NCBI RefSeq assembly: GCF_000003195.3
Contig: NC_012871.2
Coordinates: forward strand, 3,707,997 to 3,771,996
DNA: 64,000 bases
Origin: Sorghum bicolor
Taxonomy: Eukaryota; Streptophyta; Magnoliopsida; Poales; Poaceae
Reading direction: 5' to 3'
Of this stretch, positions 35,414-47,510 are shown piece after piece. The position numbers were made by a program, and so were the translations under genes. A model generated the notes under the pieces. The model saw only the letters and a list, made by a program, of their open reading frames with translations. It did not search any database and had not been told where the DNA came from. How positions within the stretch are numbered: the stretch's first letter is position 1; every line of letters begins with the position of its first letter.

Positions 35414-36239
35414 ATTGATTTGCATTTTACCAAAATTTTCAACTTCTCCTAGTAATGTGGGCTTCTCCTAGTGTTTTAGCATTCAAAAATTTAGTATAAA
35501 CTTTTCCTAGTAAATGTCTCCTAGTGAGGATTTCCTAGTGCTATGACTAGTGTTAGTGTTTTGTTACTAATTAAAAACACTATGAGAACTCCACCAATAT
35601 GGTAGTGATATATACCGCCTCGAGCTTATCATGTCTTATCTTTTTTTTTTCAATCCAACATTGATATTGTTTTCCTTACCATGTACTCTTTCCATCCAAA
35701 ATTATGAAACGTTTGAGTTTTTTAACTCTAAATTTGACTACTCGTCTTATTTAAAAAAAATTATACAAATATAGTTAAATTTAAGTTATTTTTGAAGAAC
35801 TTTTATTAATAAATCAAGCTGCGACAAAAAAAATATTTTATATAAATTTTTGAATAAAATGAATGGCCAAACTTAATGTTAAAAAAATCAAATGTCTTTA
35901 TATTTGGGATGGATTGAGTATCTTTTTTTTTTCTAAGATTGGAGTAGAGTGATAATGAAGTACTATCAATTACGGAATATATTACTGGTCGGACAGATGG
36001 AAATATATCGTTCCTTCTGTTTTGAACTAGCATAATATCATACAGAGCTAGTGAAGGCAGCCTTACCGACAAAGAAAACAAGCTAACGCTCTGTTCACTT
36101 CAGCTATTGAATTTGTCAGTTAGTCAACAGTGTTTTTCTCTTATAATAAGTTAGCAAACAATACTTTCACCCATGCCTTATCATCCAAGTGAACAAAGCA
36201 GTCATGTTTGTTTTAACACTCATGTTTTTAAAAAAAAAG

Positions 36240-37675
36240 TTTTACTAGATTATAAGGTTTTTGTTGATGTGACATCACCTTAATTGGGGTTCATTTTTTG
36301 TTAACGTGTTTAAAGTTTGACCAAATATATTAGTATTTATGGTATCAAATATGTACAGTATAAAATATTAGTATTTCTATATATTTAATTAAATTTAGAA
36401 AAATTGACTTCTTAAAAATTGAGATGTACAATTATTTTTTTGGGTGAAAAAGATCCTTTTCATTCCTGAGCTTTCAAGGTCATCCAATTTCTCTCTGTTA
36501 GCTATAAAAATAGCTTTTTTAACATAGAAACCCACACCTCCCCCTCCTCAACTTTTAAAATCATTTATTTTTGCCCTGGTCGTTTTTTTTTTGATGTGAC
36601 ATCACCTTGACCATGAGGATTATAAGGCTAATCTTAATTGGAGTATAAAATTTCATAAATATTAAATATGATGATGTAATACTGTATTAATAAAGAGATA
36701 ATAAAAATTTTATTTAGAGTACTGTTGAAAATCGAGGCTGGCCTAAAAGACGGGCCCCTTTTGATCATACGCTGGCCGTGCAAGTTGGTGTTTTTAGTTG
36801 AATGCATTTACATAGCCCGGTTATAGAGTGATGATGTATGGATTTCTGGTTGCATGTGCTCGTGAAGTCGTGAGAGCCTCCCGCGCGCCCGCAAGAACCA
36901 CCGTGAGACATGCTCAATAGGAACACTCGTTTTCCGCTTACGCGAGAAGCCTTGCTCTAGAACGAAGTATGCACACAACCAAACAAATTTTCCAAATAGA
37001 CAACAATAATATTTTTTAAAAGTTTATCCAAATAAAAAAATTACAATAAAAATACTAAAATCTGGTTTAATCTTAGAAATTCATAGAAAATTTGTTGTAG
37101 CTCTAGAATTTGTGAGACTAGTTTTGGATTTTTTTTTTCTAAAATCATTCTCTATCTTATACTGCTTACTTGAAATTATTTTGAATTTGATGGACTTATG
37201 TTGATGTTTATTTTCTAGCTGAGCTCTCATATCAATTTATCTATTATAATTAGTCAATGTTGATGGTTCGAACTATGTAGAACCGCTACTGGATCAGAGC
37301 ATCATCAGGAATGGTCCGGCCATACTAATAAATAAGCACCAAAATAGTCCATATAGATTTAGTTAATTCTAGTTTTGGCACCATAAGGTAGAGATGATTT
37401 TAGGGAAAATACAAAACTAGCTTCATAATTAAAATCTCTATAAACTTTGAAGAGTAAAGTAGATTTTAGGATTTATAATTTGTATATTTTTTAAAAAATA
37501 TATATATGGACATTTTTTGAAAAAAAAAATCATAGTTTGATTTACCCCAAAACTATGACAGTATAATCCATTTTACTCACTCTTAGTTGGCATGCCGCTA
37601 TGTAGGACAATTTAAAGTGACACCACGTCAGCAAAAACTGCCATCAAAACAGCAAAAACAAACGGTTTTGAAAAC
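36240..37675. other. AT-rich intergenic spacer
   Basis: No gene was recognised. Several stretches carry family-type words of old MITEs but no clear termini. Confidence 0.5.
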
Positions 37676-38800
37676 AGGACTGCTAGCCCTCGGACGTCCG
37701 ACGCCAGTAGCGTGTCCGGACGCCGAGCCTCCAACCCGCGCCACACAGAGAAAATAAAAAAAGCGTCATCCGCACATCGATTCTCCACCCGCACCACACT
37801 GAAAAAAAAGGAAACCCATCCGTCCGCAACCATCTCGCCCCTGCTCTACTTGCCCCGCACGGAGGACTGCTCTTCGTCCACTCTGCACGCAAGGAGCCCG
37901 TCCCCACCCCCACGAGCACGGGATCCACCTCGCCCCTCGTCTCACCGGTCCCTAGCACATCTGTCCGTCATCAACTCGTCCCGACAGCCTACCCATAGAC
38001 TTAACGCTGCAACACAATGCACATGATAGTACAACAACATAGACATACTGCTGCAACAATAGGTTGAAGTAGCTGAAACATCATAAAACATAGTATTACA
38101 ACAAACACCGAACAACTACTACAACAGCATGCAAACAACTACTACAACATACAGGTTGAAGCATTGGATGGAGCAGCTGAAGCACCATGAAACCTAGTAT
38201 TACAACAACAACGAATACAACAACTAGATTGAAGCATTGGATGGAGAAGCCGAAACACCATGGACGTAGTAGTACAACAACATTGAATAAATATTGCAAT
38301 AACTAATACAATAGTGCAGATTAAATTATTGGAACTGAAACACCATGGACAACACCACCGAAGAGCTGCTGCAATAATACGAAACAAACTAGTACAATAT
38401 GCAAATTGAAGCAATTGAAACAACATCTGAAAACACAGTACTACAACAAACGACTGAAACCTAATGCAACATCTAGAGAGAACTATTGCAATAATGACGA
38501 GACCTGAACCTAAGAGCTCGCTGAAACAATACCCCACTGCAACATCACCTGAAAACGTACTGCAACACCAGAGAACACCATTACAACATATGCGAGCGCT
38601 GAAACCCAAGAGATCTCCAAAACCTTAGCCACCACCGTATCCCATAGATCCAAATCTAGAGGAGTAGGAGGAGAAGCAGAAGTTGGAGGAGGTGGAGGAG
38701 AAGGAGAGGAGGGCGAGGATCCAGATCCACAAGAGAAGAAAGGGGAAGGGAGGCCTCAGATCCAAACCCCTCCCACCTACCTCGTCGGAGCCACGCCGTC

Positions 38801-39509
38801 ATTAAAGTTGAAAACGGACGGGATAGATCCCGTTTCGTCCGCAACCGTATACCGTATTTTTCCGTTCGTTTTCGTTTTTTACGGGATAAACGGAAACGGG
38901 ACCGAAAACGGGACGAATTAAAACGGGAGCGGGATCGAAAACGGTAGAGCGTTTGTCCGTCCGTATTTGCGGAATCCCGTTTTTTACCGGGATATCCCAT
39001 TTTTCATAAAAACGGGAAAGTAGCCCAACATAGTCCCCAAGCCTAATATGGCCTAAAATGTCTCTTGTCTTATGTGATGTATGGATAATTCATATTTATG
39101 TGAATTGTGATCTATGGACTATGGATATGTTCTTATGCGATGTATGGATAATTCATATTTGTGTTAATTGTGATCTATGGACTATGGATATGTGGTATTG
39201 TATTAATGTGGTCACTAGTCACTGGTCAATGCATATTTGATATTTGGTATTGCATTTTGGTCTCTGTATTTGCGCTATCATATGCAACTTTACATGTTCG
39301 GGTTCAATTTTTCGCTTACCGCTCGTTTCCGTCTATTTTCCGATCGTATTTACCCGTTTTCGTATTACCGTTTATCCCGCTACCGTTTACGCTCTCGGTT
39401 GTCCGGCTTCCGCTTCCGTTTTCGTCTAAAAATATGAAAATGAAAACGATAAAGCGATTTTCCGTTCGTTTCCGTTCGTTTTCAACCTTAGTCGTTATTC
39501 TCATCCCTG
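38801..39509. mobile_element. hAT (Ac/Ds-like) non-autonomous element
   Basis: Many AAACGG/CCGTTT motifs cluster at both ends (38810-38990 and 39340-39485). AAACGG is the subterminal hexamer bound by maize Ac transposase. The right terminus, reverse-complemented, begins CAGGGATGAGAA, close to the Ac/Ds end. The left terminus is degraded and no 8-bp target duplication was found. A 63-bp tandem repeat lies inside at 39068-39193. Confidence 0.65.
39068..39193. repeat. 63-bp tandem repeat, two copies
   Basis: The unit containing GATGTATGGATAATTCATAT and ATCTATGGACTATGGATATG is repeated with 3-4 differences, inside the hAT-like element. Confidence 0.9.
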
Positions 39510-39819
39510 GATACATGGAGGTCGTGGAACGAGGGAGAGAGAGAACGGAGAGAGAGGGAGGGGCGCGCACTCGCTGTAAGCCACCGCCGTCTCCTCAGTC
39601 CGGTGGCCTAGAGCTAGAGGCTTGGAAGTTGTAGTAGAGTGAGGGAGGGGGAGGAATAGCTCGCTAGCGGCACACAAAGAGTGCGAGCGCATGCATGAAG
39701 AGCGGCGGCGGACGCTTTAGAGAAACATGGAAAGGAGTGGATAAGGGAGAAGAGAGCGGCGAGTGAATCGGAGCGAATAAAATGAGTGAACAACAGCGTC
39801 CGTTCGTCCGGACGTTTTA

Positions 39820-40628
39820 TATGTATCATTACCGTTTTGAAAATCAAAGGAAGTATAATTTTTTTAGAATCATTTAAGGAGGTATAAATAAAAACTTGTT
39901 TTTGTAGCTGACGAGAGAAAGTGAGCGGCTTAACCTTCTATTTTTTTTCTTTTGGAATGAGGGGGTATGCACTAGGCCGCTAGTAAGCCCGTTAACTCCC
40001 AAGATAGGCCAGAGGATTTCTATGGTGGAAAGGAAAACATCTACATTACCTCACTCAACTTTTATAAAAATATTTTTTTCTCCATAAATTCTAACTCTAG
40101 GCAAAACATCTTTTTCAACTTTTAGAATCATTCATCTTACCTCCTTAGTCCGGTTATAAGCAGTTTTGAAGACAATTTTGTCTTTTTACTTTTTATTTAG
40201 AGATAGATATAGATTTTTCAATGATTCAACAAAATAAGTAAAAGAAAAAAAAGGAAAAATCATCTTCAAAACTGCTTATAAGTAGGATAGGGGTAAGATG
40301 AGCGGTTTTAAAAGTTGAAGAAGGTATTTTGCCTAATTTTAGAGTTTATGGAGGAATAAAATAGACTTTTGCGAAAGTTAATGGAGATAATGTTGATATT
40401 TTTCTCGGCCCATTAGGTGAAGTGCGCTCATGACGGGCCAGAATTGGACTTGGCATGCCCAAGTAGTGCTTTCTCAGGTACTCGACCAATCTTTCCTCAA
40501 AAAAAAAAAAGGTACTCGACCAATCGTCTTTTTTTTTTCTCCTCTATGTAAAAAAAAAAGAACTCGATTGATTTTGCCTTTTTCAGTTCCGATTGGCTCC
40601 ATCTCCGCCCTCCTTGCGCTCCGCGGCC
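39820..40628. other. TatD upstream region
   Basis: AT-rich, with A and T homopolymers between 40500 and 40560. A short directly repeated TACTCGACCAATC (from about 40480 and 40513) lies in it. The about 60 bp before the ATG are GC-rich leader. No clear TATA box was located. Confidence 0.5.
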
Positions 40629-43600
40629 ATGGCGTCCACCGCCGTCAAGCTCATCGGCAAGTTCCTCCGCTCCCTCTCCCACCGCACCGTCCTGTATCGT
40701 CCCCTCTCTAACCCGGACTGACACTCTGCCTTCACCTTGCCCTCCACGGACCTTCCTCCCCGTCTCCGGCCGCGGCGACCACCGCACCAGACATCGCAGT
40801 CAACTTCACCGGTAACTCATGCTTCCAAATATCCTCCATTTTGCTCTTTTCTTAGTGCTTGCCTCACAACTGGTTGGCTGATTCTTGTGCCTCTCTCTCC
40901 TCCCCCACCGTTGGCTTGCGCCGTACGGGCTGTTTGCTGCTACTGCCGTGAAGATGGCATGTTCAAGGGCATCTACCACGGCAAGCAGTGCCATGCCGCT
41001 GACATCCCGGCCGTACTCGCGCGCGCGTGGGCTGCCGGCGTCGACCGCATCATTGTAAGTATACTATGGCCCTCGCTGATGTCCCTTTTCTCGCCGTCTC
41101 CTGACTCGCCTCGGTTTCATGGTAATTAATTTCTTGCCTTCCTGGTTTTGGTGAGGCGGCAGGTCACCGGAGGCTCTCTGAAAGAGTCCAGGGAGGCGTT
41201 GGAGATCGCCGAGACCGACGGTAAGCCCAGCTGCTTGCCTGCTTGCTGTGGTTCTTTGACTGCTGCTGCGCTTGGTGGTGCTTGTAAAGTGTTCGGTGAA
41301 ATGCTCCTGAGAAGCTGTCTTGTGTGTGCAATGCAGGGAGGCTGTTCTGCACTGTGGGCGTGCACCCGACGAGATGCGGGGTAGCTGGAATTTTTCGATT
41401 GGTATTTGCTATTGTTGTTTAGTGGTTTCTGTTGTTTCCTGATCTGGTACATTTTGGATGTTTAGGAGTTCGAGGAGAGTGGAGACCCCGAGGGTCATTT
41501 TCAGGCACTGCTGGCTCTAGCGAAGGAGGGGATAGAGAAAGGCAAGGTTGTGTATGATTATATTATTTCCCAGCATGCAAAAAGTGTTGTGACTGTTGTT
41601 TTCTTGTAACCTATTGATAAATTCCTAGGGACAGATATTCAGTCATGTGTTAGGTTTGGAGCTACTGGAAGTTCTCACAGTTTCTTAGTTAAACAATGTT
41701 ATATAAATCAATGATCTAACTTAAACTTCACAGGACCCAGAAATAGCAATAGGCTTTTCTGTCCCAAGAAAAGTTGGATTAGGCTAGAGATTAAACCCAT
41801 CTAGAGCCAAAAGAAAGTGGACATAATAAATATGTAAAAGAAAAAGAGCTAAGTTAGTTGTAGTGGTAGTAAACAAGAACTGTGATTCTATAAGCATGAA
41901 ATGCTGGTGTTGGCTGCTAGGGTGTGCGTTGTGCGTATATGAGAAACAGAAACAAGAACAAAGTATAGATCAAGAGGATTGGGTGCAAACACACCCTCAC
42001 CTATTCTGTGCTTGCGAAGTATAGAGTGTGCATTGATTTACTTGTCAACCCACAGTTTCAGCAAAAGGACATGCACAGATATTTGAACCGATCTTTAAGT
42101 TTTGAAATATGAAGATATGATCATTTTGTAGTGAGCCACTCAGTGGTTATTTCAGTCCCCACTCCCTATCCTCCCCCCAGGGAAAAAAACACTTGCAATC
42201 CTACATGAGTTCCAATTTCTGCAGGTCGTCGCCGTTGGTGAATGTGGTTTGGATTATGACAGACTTCACTTCTGTCCGGCAGATGTGCAAAAGAAGTATA
42301 TATAGTCTTGTTCTCATATGCACACAAATTGGCATTTGATCTATTCATTTTCTGAGTGATTTATTTTGTATTAGGTACTTCGAGAAACAATTTGAGTTGG
42401 CGGAAGCAGTAAAACTGCCAATGTTTCTTCACATGCGTGCTGCTGGTGAAGACTTCTGTGAAATCATGACACGAAATTTGCACAGGTAGCATACAATCTG
42501 TATTCCATAGGTGATGTTCGTCAATGATGCCGTGCTGAATACACTCTCTGGTTTTTAATGAAACAGTTGAAAGTACACTGGTCGTAGGAGTTACCTACGT
42601 TTCAATTCACTTATGTTTTATAACTATTCCCTGATCTCTCTCTGTGTTTTTTCTTTGGCAGATTCCCTGGTGGGGTTACACATTCCTTCACTGACTCGGC
42701 AGAAGATCGGGACAGGCTACTTTCTTTTGAGAAGATGTTTATAGGTAAAATCTCTTTACCCAGCAATAAAAATCTGCATGTCTTGCAACATGATGACTTC
42801 AGAGTAAAGAGAGTCAAACACTCCAGTAGTTGCAACAAGCTATTCCAAATTCTGTTGTAATTCCTCTTTGTAATTGAGTTCTGTGTTGAAAATTTCCATT
42901 TGGATAGTGACAACTGAAGCAACTGTAGAATTTGATATTCTGTTATTTCATTATCTCCCAGTTGGGTCATATAAGTGTTTGTGAATCAATGGTTGCAGGT
43001 GTTAATGGCTGCTCTCTGAAAACTAACGAAAATCTTGAGGTTCTACGAGGCATTCCTGTTGAGAGGTTGATGATAGAGACAGATTCTCCATATTGTGACA
43101 TAAGAAATACTCATGCTGGAAGCCAGTATGTGAAATCTGTCTGGCCATCCAAGAAGAAAGAAAAGTACGAGCCAGATTCAACAGTAAAAGGTCGGAATGA
43201 GCCTTGTTTAGTCAGGTAAGTTGCAACAGTTCTCCATCAATTCTTAAGTTCTCTTGCTCGGTATAGACTGGTTGCTGAGTTTTTAACTCTGACAACTGCT
43301 TTCCAATGTGGAGAATATTTGCTTCTCATTCAAGTGCTCGTTCTTTTACATGCTTTCTCTGTAGAAACATCCAAGTAATCCAACCTTAACTCATGCCCTT
43401 CTATGTAGAAAGACTAAACAAGACACATGCTTTTTACATGGAAATTTGTATTTCTACCCTGATCAATGATGCTGAGCGTTGATAATTCAGTTTTGTGCTT
43501 CATTAGACTTGTTCACTAAGTCATGATTGTTCCTCTGTTATTGTACTGAGCTGAACTAGTCAGCATTATATGTTACTCAAATTTTTATTTGCCCATGAAT

Positions 43601-43983
43601 TTTGCCCCAGAAAATTTGACTCATAACTATGGATTTCAGGCAAGTTCTTGAGGTAGTGGCTGGATGCAAAGGAATTTCTGACATAGAAGGCCTTAGTAGA
43701 ACTCTGTACCACAACACATGCAGGTAACATAACTTTGTATCAACCTGAGAATTTTCCAGTGGTTATCAGTGACTAGAAATAACCCATGTTCCCCAAATGC
43801 TTATGGATATATCATGTTGCTTCTTTCTAGCTCCAGCTCTGTGGTGCTCCATTAGTCATCTTTTAATTGATGTGAATACGTGATTAATGGATCTGCCAAC
43901 CTTGCAGACTCTTCTTTCCTCAGGATCTTGATGCATCTGGCGGTGCACAGCTTGAGAGTGGTACTGCCGTCCAAGATAGCTGA
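40629..43983 (+). CDS. TatD-family metal-dependent DNase (TATDN1 type)
   Basis: Twelve exons encode 324 residues (human TATDN1 is close to 300): 40629-40656, 40791-40811, 40954-41054, 41163-41220, 41337-41380, 41466-41546, 42225-42295, 42375-42485, 42662-42744, 42999-43215, 43640-43723, 43908-43983. TatD enzymes are TIM-barrel 3'-5' nucleases. Conserved blocks are IDIAVNFTD (here N in place of the usual His in the HxH site, as in eukaryotic TATDN1), [20 protein letters not shown] (metal Glu), PMFLHMR, VTHSF, and MIETDSPYC (catalytic Asp). Exon 1 is only 28 nt and uses a GC donor (G|GCAAGT); exon 2 is 21 nt. Without this splice the frame hits a stop within 30 codons. The next gene is convergent, with an 851-bp gap. 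Confidence 0.92.
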
Positions 43984-44834
43984 TGACAGTGATTTTTTTA
44001 AAAATGTTCCCTTTTGATTAACGTTTGGTTTCATGCTTTCATGTTACAACTTCCAATATGCCTATGAAATATTTTTGGTCTGCTATACTTTTGTCCTCAC
44101 TGACAGTTTTGCCGTGTCCCATGAGCCTGATGACATGTCAAGCACGTTCTGACTGTGTACAAGTATAACCCAACTGACGCTATGACCTAAAATCATTTAC
44201 TCTGTTCTTTTTACTGAGGCCTTGTTTAGTTCCCAAAATTTTTCAAGATTCCCTGTCACATCAAATTTTGCTGCACATGCATGGAGTATTAAATATAGAT
44301 AAAAAAATAACTAATTGTACAATTTACCTGTAATTTACGAGATGAATCTTTTGAGCCTACTTAGTATATAATTGGACAATAATTGTTAAATAAAAACGAA
44401 AATGCTACAGTAGCCAAACCCAAAAATTTTCGGAAACTAAACAAGGCCTGAGTTTGCACAAAATAGAGCTACAACTTCAATTGATTACATCTTTCAAACG
44501 TCAATTGAAATAGTTTATACCTCTTGTATTGCTCTAGTTCATTTGAAAAATGACCTAACAAATAAAACCTATGAGTTGACCAGGCACTAACAAAATAGAA
44601 CATTTGAAAAGGATCAGTTTACAGTAAGCGGAAGGCTACACAATTATAATTCAGATCATATTTTGCAGAACTCATTACACAAATACGGTAGTTCCTAATA
44701 TCTAATACATTATATAGCTCAAATGCTGAATCCTTGCTACAGCATCACTTGTCAAAATTTTTGCTCCTATCAGTACACCTTGGACTTGAATGGCAGAACT
44801 TAGAAGTCAATATATAACCCGTGGCTCCTGCTTA
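43984..44834. other. Convergent 3' UTR gap between TatD and CP33-like genes
   Basis: Contains the 3' UTRs of both genes and the MITE at 44218-44448. No other feature was seen. Confidence 0.6.
44218..44448. mobile_element. GGCCTTGTTTAG-type MITE
   Basis: Near-intact ends GGCCTTGTTTAGTTCCC and GGAAACTAAACAAGGCC are flanked by 3-bp TGA duplications at 44215-44217 and 44449-44451. Confidence 0.85.
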
Positions 44835-46399
44835 TTAATAAGTTGCAGCTGTCTGCAAGTTGTTCTCGTCCAACTCTGCTTCAGATAATTCTGAAGAACT
44901 GACTACTTCCGTCTCTGCATCAGATGCGCCTGAATCTGTTTCTTCCTGCTGTGCCTGCGCATTACTAGGCGGGGAACCAGGTGGTGGATTCTGTTCCGCC
45001 AGACTAAGTCGAAGTGGCCTCCCTTCCAGTTCCTGCATTGCCATTCCATAACCATGTTAACCACTGCTACAACAAGACCAAGGTCACTCAAGTAATGTGA
45101 AAGAAGGTATACACTCAAGTAAATCACAATTCACTTATTCACATGCTACTTGGACGAAGTGCAATTAGCAGGTATGCATTGTCCAGTCCAGCCCACACTG
45201 AAAATCCATATATTAGCTATCTTGTGTGCTCTAATTTGATGAATCAATTTGAAGTGCCCATGCTACTGCATCAGTTGGCATTTCCATATATCTACTACTA
45301 ATAAAGAGATGTAAGGGCACTGAACAACATTGGCCTAGATGAAGACAGAACATACCACTCCATCCAAAGCCTCCAATGCAGCCTGTGCATCCTCTGCTGT
45401 CCTGAAGGAGACGAACCCGAACCCTCTGGAGCGGCCAGTCTCACGCTCAAAGATGACCCTGGCGTCGAGCAAGCCGGCCCGACCCTCAAACACATTCCTC
45501 AATGTGTCGGCACGCACTCCCCACCCCAGGTTGCCGGCATAAATCTTGTATGTGCCATCGTCACGCCTGCGGCCAGCCATGGTGACCGTTCTCCTCTCCC
45601 CACCACGCGGCACCTCCGGGTAGTTCACCCTAGCGGTCCTCCCTCCCAGCAGCTGCATTTGTTTGAAGACAAATGTGCCAAGATCATGTCAGAGTCAGAG
45701 CACACACTTGCACATTCATGGGCAAGAGCAAGAACCCAATTCTGTGAACTGAGCAAGGACTGATCCAATTGGCCGGTGTGGTACTTACAGCGCCGTCGAA
45801 CATCTGGATGGCCTTGGCAGCCTCCTCGGCGGTGGCCATGGTGACGAAGGCAAAGCCCCGGCTCCTGTTGGTGACCTTGTCATAGATTATCTGCAGGAAA
45901 TGGAACCGTCAGCCATGAATGATGATACCGTTCAGGGATTGTTCCAGGAGGCAGACCAAGAATTGGAAGATACGGGTACCTGCGCGTCGTCGACCCTGCC
46001 GGCCTCAGCGAAGACCTGGGCGAGCTCCTCAGAGGTATAGGTATAGGGAAGGTTGCCGACGAAGAGCCGGCCGGGGTCGTCGCCGCGCGTCGGGCGGCTT
46101 CGTGGCGGCGAGTAGGCGCGCGGGGCCTCGGCTTCTTCCTCCGACTCGGAGGCCTCTTCCTCATCGAAGTACTCGTCGCCGGTGGAATCCTCTCCGTCGG
46201 AAGAGAATTCCTCGCCGGCTGCGGCGGCGGCGACGGGCGGGAGTAGGACGGGGCGCCCACGCGGGGGCGCGAGGAGGCGGAGGCCGACGCGGTGGCGCTG
46301 CAGGCTCTGGAACCGAACGCTGGGAAGCGGGACGGGGACGCCGCCAGCCGCTGCGTGCTGGAGCAGGGTGCGGAAGGTTGCTGTGACGGCGGCGGCCAT
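44835..46399 (-). CDS. CP33: Chloroplast ribonucleoprotein with two RRMs, CP33-like
   Basis: Four exons (46399-45980, 45890-45789, 45652-45356, 45032-44835) encode 338 residues. cpRNPs bind plastid mRNAs and help their stability and editing (family knowledge). Residues 1 to about 60 are Arg/Ala/Pro-rich, a plausible transit peptide. An acidic stretch of Asp, Glu and Ser follows at about 62-92. RRM1 begins at 111 with RLFVGNLPYTYT and has RNP1 RSRGFAFV; RRM2 begins at 210 with KIYAGNLGWGV and has RNP1 RSRGFGFV. The linker contains VNYPEVPRGGER, closely matching CP33 rather than CP28/CP31. The tail is acidic. I chose the ATG at 46399 because the in-frame upstream extension to 46540 would bury the transit peptide. 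Introns are GT-AG. Confidence 0.93.
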
Positions 46400-46607
46400 C
46401 GCCGGAGAAGCAAGAAGGGCCGGAGCGGAGGGAGCACAAGTCCGGTGGCAGACTAGCAGTGCAGCCTCTCGCCGCCGATAAATATCTAGTTTCGTCTTCT
46501 TATCCGCTATCTGATGGGCCCGCTGGGCCGAGCGGCCCATGAGTCTGTGGGCCTGAATGCGAATCGATGGGCCTATCTCTTACGGCGGGGCAGGACTAGT
46601 AGCAGCA

Positions 46608-47010
46608 AAAGGGTGTTTGGTAGGCCAGATTTTCGTGGAAACCTCTCAAGAAACGTGTCAGTATGAATCATAATCACTTTATGAGATTGTTTGATTAGTA
46701 GGCTGAATTTTGATTCGAAAAATATATATAAATGAAAGTACGCTTCAACAAAATTCAAAACTTTTTTTTGGGTAAAGAATAACTTAAACAAAATTTGATT
46801 TATATTCCACTTAATTCTTGGCAAATCAATATATGAAGTAGGTAGACTGAGAATCAGAATCGTGCAAAACCAGGTCCTAGCCGTTTTCTGGTGCTAAACA
46901 TAGAAAACCTGGAACATTCCAGTTCCGATTCTTGGTCTCCAAAACTCGTTTGGGCGTTTCACTGGTTTCCCACTAGAATCAGAGCTGATTCGACTAGCCA
47001 AACATGCTCT
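46608..47010. mobile_element. MITE-like element with TGTTTGG-type ends
   Basis: The left end GGGTGTTTGGTAGGCCAG and right end GACTAGCCAAACATGCTC are imperfect inverted repeats typical of grass MITEs. Target duplications are unclear. Confidence 0.45.
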
Positions 47011-47086
47011 ATGACAAGCAACAAGCCAACAAGCAATTCAAAGAAAACAGCCTAAAGGCGATCGAAAAGGCAGTGGCAATAGCGTC

Positions 47087-47510
47087 AGGGAGTTGCAAGG
47101 ACGCCTTCGTAGGTGCTCGTGGAGTGCGTGGCGGCGGCAGTGAAGGACGGCTCTGATACGCCGATGACACCGACTTGGTTGAGTTTATCTATTAAATCTA
47201 CCAGCTATTTAATATTATTTTTTTATAATAAATCAACGAATAGTATTTTTAGCATAGTTTTTTCAGCCAAACGAACAGACTAGTAGCCGAGTGGCGTAGC
47301 TAGTATCTAAAGCATGGATAGTCTACTTTACATGTAAAACCAAACTATAGATAATCTATGTGTAATTTTCATGATTTTAGAGAACTTATCTACTATATTT
47401 TAACCTTGAACTAAATTTTAGGGTGGTTCTTGTCCACCTAGCTAGCTCTGCCTATGGTAACCGTTCCCCTACCTCGACAACTTCAAGAAGTGCATGGAGG
47501 AGAACGAGAG
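47087..47510 (+). pseudogene. Decayed copy of a GCK-domain gene
   Basis: In two frames it reads GSCKDAFV and then VECVAAAVKDGSD, matching GGCRDTFV and EECVEAAQKDGDD of the intact gene about 1.2 kb downstream. After about 270 bp of inserted AT-rich sequence it resumes with NFKKCMEENER, matching NLKKCMDAHAD. A 1-bp frameshift and the insertion make it non-functional. Order and strand agree with a tandem duplicate. Confidence 0.7.

Larger units (their letters stand above)
32525..36235. repeat. Duplicated block c, copy 2, interrupted by a LINE
   Basis: The halves 32525-32745 and 35590-36235 align to the uninterrupted copy at 26150-26700. The 2.8-kb interruption holds a LINE and about 180 bp of other sequence. 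Confidence 0.75.
37680..39820 (-). mobile_element. Mutator-like or related element, copy 2, with a nested hAT element
   Basis: The left end holds GGACTGCTAGCCCTCGGACG and GTGTCCGGACGC. The right end near 39800 holds CAGCGTCCGTTCGTCCGGAC. The A-rich interior (ACTGCAACA and TACAACAAC words, 38010-38600) is the reverse complement type of 29600-30000. A hAT-like element (38801-39509) splits the GC-rich arm. Confidence 0.45.
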
